A DNA stretch of 8,213 nt from Treponema sp. (GTDB lineage Bacteria > Spirochaetota > Spirochaetia > Treponematales > Rectinemataceae). A program made the position numbers and the translations under genes. The DNA lies in assembly GCA_012516755.1 (NCBI GenBank), contig JAAYWE010000122.1, positions 1 through 8,213 of the forward strand, read 5' to 3'. Under the pieces are notes generated by a model, which was given only the letters and a program-made list of their open reading frames with translations, was not told where the DNA came from and searched no databases. Shown here one piece after another: positions 5,601 to 8,213 of the stretch. Numbering within the stretch: the first letter of the stretch is position 1; each line of letters opens with the position of its first letter.

Positions 5601-7148
5601 TCATATCTCAGTTGCGCCTTTTTTGTTCCAACACTCCTCATAGCGCATGCCGGTTAGCTTCTCGCAGATGGTTTTGACTTCTGGGCTGACATCTTCCAAC
5701 CTCCCTCCAGCGCGGATTCGTTCAAGTTCTTTGACTAGGATCTCGCTGTTTTTTGGGCTGAGCTCAAAGCGCATTGCGACGATGATGCCCAAAATAAGGA
5801 AAATACTAGGCCCGGTGATGAAGAATATCAAGAATTTACTGAGTACTTCCGGCGTCTGCGCCTGGTTGGACTGAAAGCCAACGAGCTGAAGGAAGAATCC
5901 GATGAGCGGCATAACGATGATACCTTGAACAACCTTTCGCGCAAGAGTCATTGCGCCAGAATAGACTCCAGCGCGCTGTTGAGCTGTCATTAGCTCATCT
6001 ACATCGATTACATTGGGCAAAATGGCATATGGAATATAGACCGCAGCGGCAGTCCCAAGCCCTATGACCGCACAGATAAGTACGAGAACTAGCAATGGCG
6101 TAGACGATGTAAGAACAATAGTCGCATAGAGACCAACAAGAAAGATCGACATGCCAAGGATATACGCAAAGCGCTTGCCCTTGATGTTCGCAACCTTGGT
6201 ATAGACGAGAATCATAAAAAGCTGCACGATCATGAGCGTCCCCATTGCGATTGAATAAATATTCGGCCTTTGCAAATAATAGGTAAGGTAATACGTAAAG
6301 AGCCCCATCAACATATCCATTGCAGAATAGGCGAAAACATACATCATAAGATGAATCCGAAAGGATTTGTTTTTAAGAATGCTCGCAAATTCCTTCATAA
6401 AATCTCGCGATACGGTTGGGCTTGCAAGATGCGGATTCTCCCATGTTCCCCAAAAAACAAATATCCAGGGAATTGCAAATAGAATTCCAAACACAATCGA
6501 CATGATAAGATAGCCTTGCGCAGGATCTTCCTTATGTGCATTGATGATCATGCTCGGCACGGTCGATGCCAGCAGCGATGAAAAGCCTGAGAAAAAGAGC
6601 CTCGCAGCAGAGAGGCGATTACGCACCTTATAATCAGCGGATAGCTCAGCAGCGAGCGCAGAATAGGGGGTCATCACCATCGTGATCACCGCATCGAAGA
6701 GGATATAGGCGAAGAGATAATAAAAGAAAAGCGCGACTTGCGAGCTTGCTTGAACGCGAATCCACATGATTATGTAAGAAAGCGCGATGGGCACAATACC
6801 CACAAGGAAATAAACGCGCCTGCGACCATAACGCGAGCGAGTATGATCTGAAAGGTAGCCCATAAGAGGGTCGGTGATAGCATCCCAGACCTTCCCAATA
6901 CCAAGCGCAAGGCCTGCAAGGGCAGGGGAAAGGCCTACGACTTCGGTCATGAAGAACATATAAAAAAGGCTTACGATTATGAATGCGCCACCTCCATATA
7001 TATCGCCGACTCCATAGGCGATAAGCGTCTTAAAGGTAACGGGTCTTTCGGTAGTGAGCGAAGCTCTTGAAATAGAAGTCAGAGCAGGTCCACCCTCCGG
7101 AGATGGCACTTGCTTGGCGAGAGGCTTCGAATGTTCTTTTTTTGTCAT
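5601..7148 (-). CDS. GPH-family sugar:cation symporter (MelB/XylP/UidB-like)
   Basis: The 515-residue protein has about twelve membrane helices after a hydrophilic N-terminus of some 40 residues. Family signatures are clear: KVWDAITDPLMGYLSD (86-101) followed by R107?-type basic run SRYGRRR (105-111), TPYSALAAELS (160-170) before a charged RNRLSAAR segment (176-183), and NVIDVDELMTAQQRAGVYSG (379-398). These are hallmarks of glycoside-pentoside-hexuronide symporters that bring in glycosides or uronides with H+ or Na+. A hydrophilic C-terminal tail (about 461-515) is predicted to be cytoplasmic. ATG 7148 was preferred over an in-frame ATG at 7190 because AAGGAGG lies six bases upstream. It has its own promoter and operator candidates upstream and is 380 bp from the next gene, so it is likely a separate transcription unit. 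Substrate unknown. Confidence 0.92.
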   Translation of the reverse strand: MTKKEHSKPLAKQVPSPEGGPALTSISRASLTTERPVTFKTLIAYGVGDIYGGGAFIIVSLFYMFFMTEVVGLSPALAGLALGIGKVWDAITDPLMGYLSDHTRSRYGRRRVYFLVGIVPIALSYIIMWIRVQASSQVALFFYYLFAYILFDAVITMVMTPYSALAAELSADYKVRNRLSAARLFFSGFSSLLASTVPSMIINAHKEDPAQGYLIMSIVFGILFAIPWIFVFWGTWENPHLASPTVSRDFMKEFASILKNKSFRIHLMMYVFAYSAMDMLMGLFTYYLTYYLQRPNIYSIAMGTLMIVQLFMILVYTKVANIKGKRFAYILGMSIFLVGLYATIVLTSSTPLLVLVLICAVIGLGTAAAVYIPYAILPNVIDVDELMTAQQRAGVYSGAMTLARKVVQGIIVMPLIGFFLQLVGFQSNQAQTPEVLSKFLIFFITGPSIFLILGIIVAMRFELSPKNSEILVKELERIRAGGRLEDVSPEVKTICEKLTGMRYEECWNKKGATEI

Positions 7149-7154
7149 ACTCTG

Positions 7155-7161
7155 CCTCCTT
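7155..7161 (-). promoter_or_regulatory. Shine-Dalgarno site fixing the GPH symporter start
   Basis: AAGGAGG on the minus strand, six bases before ATG 7148. It supports this start over the ATG at 7190, which would add 14 mostly basic residues and place this site inside the gene. Confidence 0.85.
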
Positions 7162-7216
7162 GCTTTTGCCGGCAGTATCTTACGCCTCATGTTCCCAAAT
7201 TATGTGCACTGAGATT

Positions 7217-7234
7217 GGTCAAATCGATTTTACC
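7217..7234. promoter_or_regulatory. 18-bp near-perfect palindrome over the promoter, candidate repressor operator
   Basis: GGTCAAATCGATTTTACC pairs at 8 of 9 positions around a central CG. It covers the -10 box (7232-7227) and the predicted start near 7220, the classic place for a repressor such as a LacI-family protein, whose sites often have a central CG. No LacI gene is in the window. Confidence 0.55.
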
Positions 7235-7255
7235 GGATCTTACTTGTGCTGTCAT
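7227..7255 (-). promoter_or_regulatory. Candidate sigma70-type promoter of the GPH symporter gene
   Basis: On the minus strand -35 ATGACA (7255-7250, 5 of 6), a 17-bp spacer and -10 TAAAAT (7232-7227, 5 of 6). The predicted leader to ATG 7148 is about 70 bases. This is the best promoter match seen in the window. Confidence 0.6.
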
Positions 7256-7352
7256 CTATGCATCGCAAAGAATGGGTTTCCTTTCTTCCGTGCTCATTTG
7301 TCTGCAATATTGTATTGATATCAGGCATTAGCAAACGTACATTTTTGCTTCC

Positions 7353-7380
7353 GAATTTTTTGGAATGAATTCTTTGGAGT
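7353..7380. repeat. Tandem 14-bp direct repeat upstream of the GPH symporter gene
   Basis: GAATTTTTTGGAAT (7353-7366) and GAATTCTTTGGAGT (7367-7380) abut exactly and match at 12 of 14 positions. They lie about 100 bp upstream of the predicted -35 box and could be paired regulator half-sites, for example for an AraC-type protein, or simple sequence duplication. Confidence 0.5.
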
Positions 7381-7425
7381 GAAAGAGAATAGATACATCT
7401 CATGACGCTTTGATTTTCGCCTTTA

Positions 7426-8213
7426 TCAGAGCAAGCATTCGTGCACTTTTGCTAGAAGACTTCTCTGCGGTTCATTACCCTCATAGAGTGCGATAAGAAG
7501 GCGCGCATCAAGGGTCTTTCCTTCCCATGAGGGGGCCGAGGAATGCAGATGTTCCGCAGTCAGAATGGCAGCGCGCCTTCCTAAGCCAGTTACCGCAGCA
7601 GGATATCGGTACTGTGGTCCCCAAAGAGCACCAAAAGGGAACATGCTCACGCATTGTACACCACACCGTAAATCCTGGCGTAGAGGACAGAAAGCATAAC
7701 TGCTAAAAGATTGAGAAGCCTGCGCAACTAGAATCCCTCGCGCGCCATCGCTCACTGCAAGCCATTTTGGCGTAAGGTGGTTATTGATATCTGCAAGGAA
7801 CCGATTTCGACCATAGCCAGCATAATCTAGCGAATAGTGCGAAATGACATTACTAAAGTCCTCTTTCCATACATGGATAATGTTAGAACAGGGCAGATTT
7901 TCAAATGCGACAATCTCAAAAGGCGCAAGCTGGCGCCAGCGATCGTCCCATGTTCGACCGAGTGTTCTTGCCTTTTTGTGATCATAACATCGGTGCGGGG
8001 TCGATGGATATTGCACATGAAGCTCGAAGCACACAAGATCCGCGCTGAGCATAGTAGCAGTCCTGCTCCATTCGATCGCCACTCGCATGGGCTTTAGAGG
8101 GATGATTCCATGCAATTCATATCGCTCAGCACCGGATATAACGTCAATTTTGCGCGAACCGAGAATTTTATGATTATATTCAACCCAGGGCTCGTTGATA
8201 TGAACTGTATATG
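7426..8213 (-). CDS. C-terminal part of an unrecognised protein, possibly a carbohydrate-active enzyme
   Basis: The frame is open from the right window edge to TGA at 7428-7426, giving 261 residues with no start in view; the true start lies outside the window. The composition is that of a real, soluble protein: rich in aromatic residues, with segments such as DDRWRQLAPFEIVAFE, HYSLDYAGYGRNRF and NNHLTPKWLAVSDGARGILVA. The last segment (a Trp-x-x-Val-Ser-Asp-Gly-x-x-Gly pattern) resembles stretches in the C-terminal beta domains of some large glycoside hydrolases such as GH38 mannosidases, but I cannot confirm a family and see no catalytic motif. Location upstream of a glycoside symporter gene fits a glycosidase supplying its substrate; this is inference. 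A TTG at 8115 could serve as a start, but coding sequence clearly continues upstream of it. Confidence 0.7.
   Translation of the reverse strand, partial: YTVHINEPWVEYNHKILGSRKIDVISGAERYELHGIIPLKPMRVAIEWSRTATMLSADLVCFELHVQYPSTPHRCYDHKKARTLGRTWDDRWRQLAPFEIVAFENLPCSNIIHVWKEDFSNVISHYSLDYAGYGRNRFLADINNHLTPKWLAVSDGARGILVAQASQSFSSYAFCPLRQDLRCGVQCVSMFPFGALWGPQYRYPAAVTGLGRRAAILTAEHLHSSAPSWEGKTLDARLLIALYEGNEPQRSLLAKVHECLL

Noticed and set aside
7149..7190. Longer start (ATG 7190) for the GPH symporter
   Set aside because: AAGGAGG lies just before ATG 7148, and the 14 extra residues add nothing typical of the family.
7198..7224. TTGACC on the minus strand (7224-7219) as a -35 box with downstream CATAAT
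   Set aside because: The spacer is only about 12 bases, too short for a sigma70 promoter. The ATGACA/TAAAAT pair upstream fits much better.
7305..7323. Two perfect 8-bp palindromes CAATATTG and TGATATCA, three bases apart
   Set aside because: Short AT-rich palindromes are common by chance and no promoter of quality overlaps them.
1..8213. CRISPR arrays, tRNA or rRNA genes, insertion sequences, phage genes
   Set aside because: No regularly spaced repeats, tRNA-like cloverleaf, transposase motif or phage protein was seen. The window reads as an ordinary carbohydrate-use locus.

Overview
The window is bacterial: closely packed genes on one strand, strong AGGAGG-type Shine-Dalgarno sites, sigma70-like promoter hexamers, intermediate base composition. 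All six complete genes and both genes cut by the window edges lie on the minus strand, so transcription runs from high to low coordinates. I cannot place the organism to a phylum. The gene content suggests a heterotroph that takes up and breaks down carbohydrates or sugar acids.

In transcription order: (1) 8213-7426, the C-terminal 261 residues of a protein I cannot name with confidence. (2) A 277-bp gap with a good promoter (-35 ATGACA, 17 bp, -10 TAAAAT), an 18-bp near-perfect palindrome over its -10 and start region, and a tandem 14-bp repeat. (3) 7148-5601, a GPH-type (MelB/XylP/UidB-like) sugar symporter. (4) A 380-bp gap rich in regulatory-looking sequence. (5) 5220 to the left edge, a tight six-gene set: a second MFS sugar transporter, an AraC-type regulator, a UlaG-like metallo-beta-lactamase-fold hydrolase, an RraA/HMG-aldolase-like protein, a glucarate-dehydratase-like enolase-superfamily enzyme, and the start of an NAD(P)-binding extended SDR.

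The set fits an oxidative, non-phosphorylated sugar or uronate route: import (MFS), oxidation of the sugar to its lactone (SDR), lactone hydrolysis (UlaG-like protein), dehydration of the acid to a 2-keto-3-deoxy compound (enolase-superfamily enzyme) and retro-aldol cleavage (RraA-like protein), with the AraC protein as local regulator. The enzyme families are clear from motifs. The assignment of each to a step, and the substrate, are inference. The lactonase and aldolase roles would be unusual for these two families and are the most interesting proposal here.

Regulation appears layered. Each long gap carries candidate operators. The genes after 5220 are joined by short spacers or overlaps, apart from one 109-nt gap with two inverted repeats before the RraA-like gene. 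No tRNA, rRNA, CRISPR array, insertion sequence or clear rho-independent terminator was seen.
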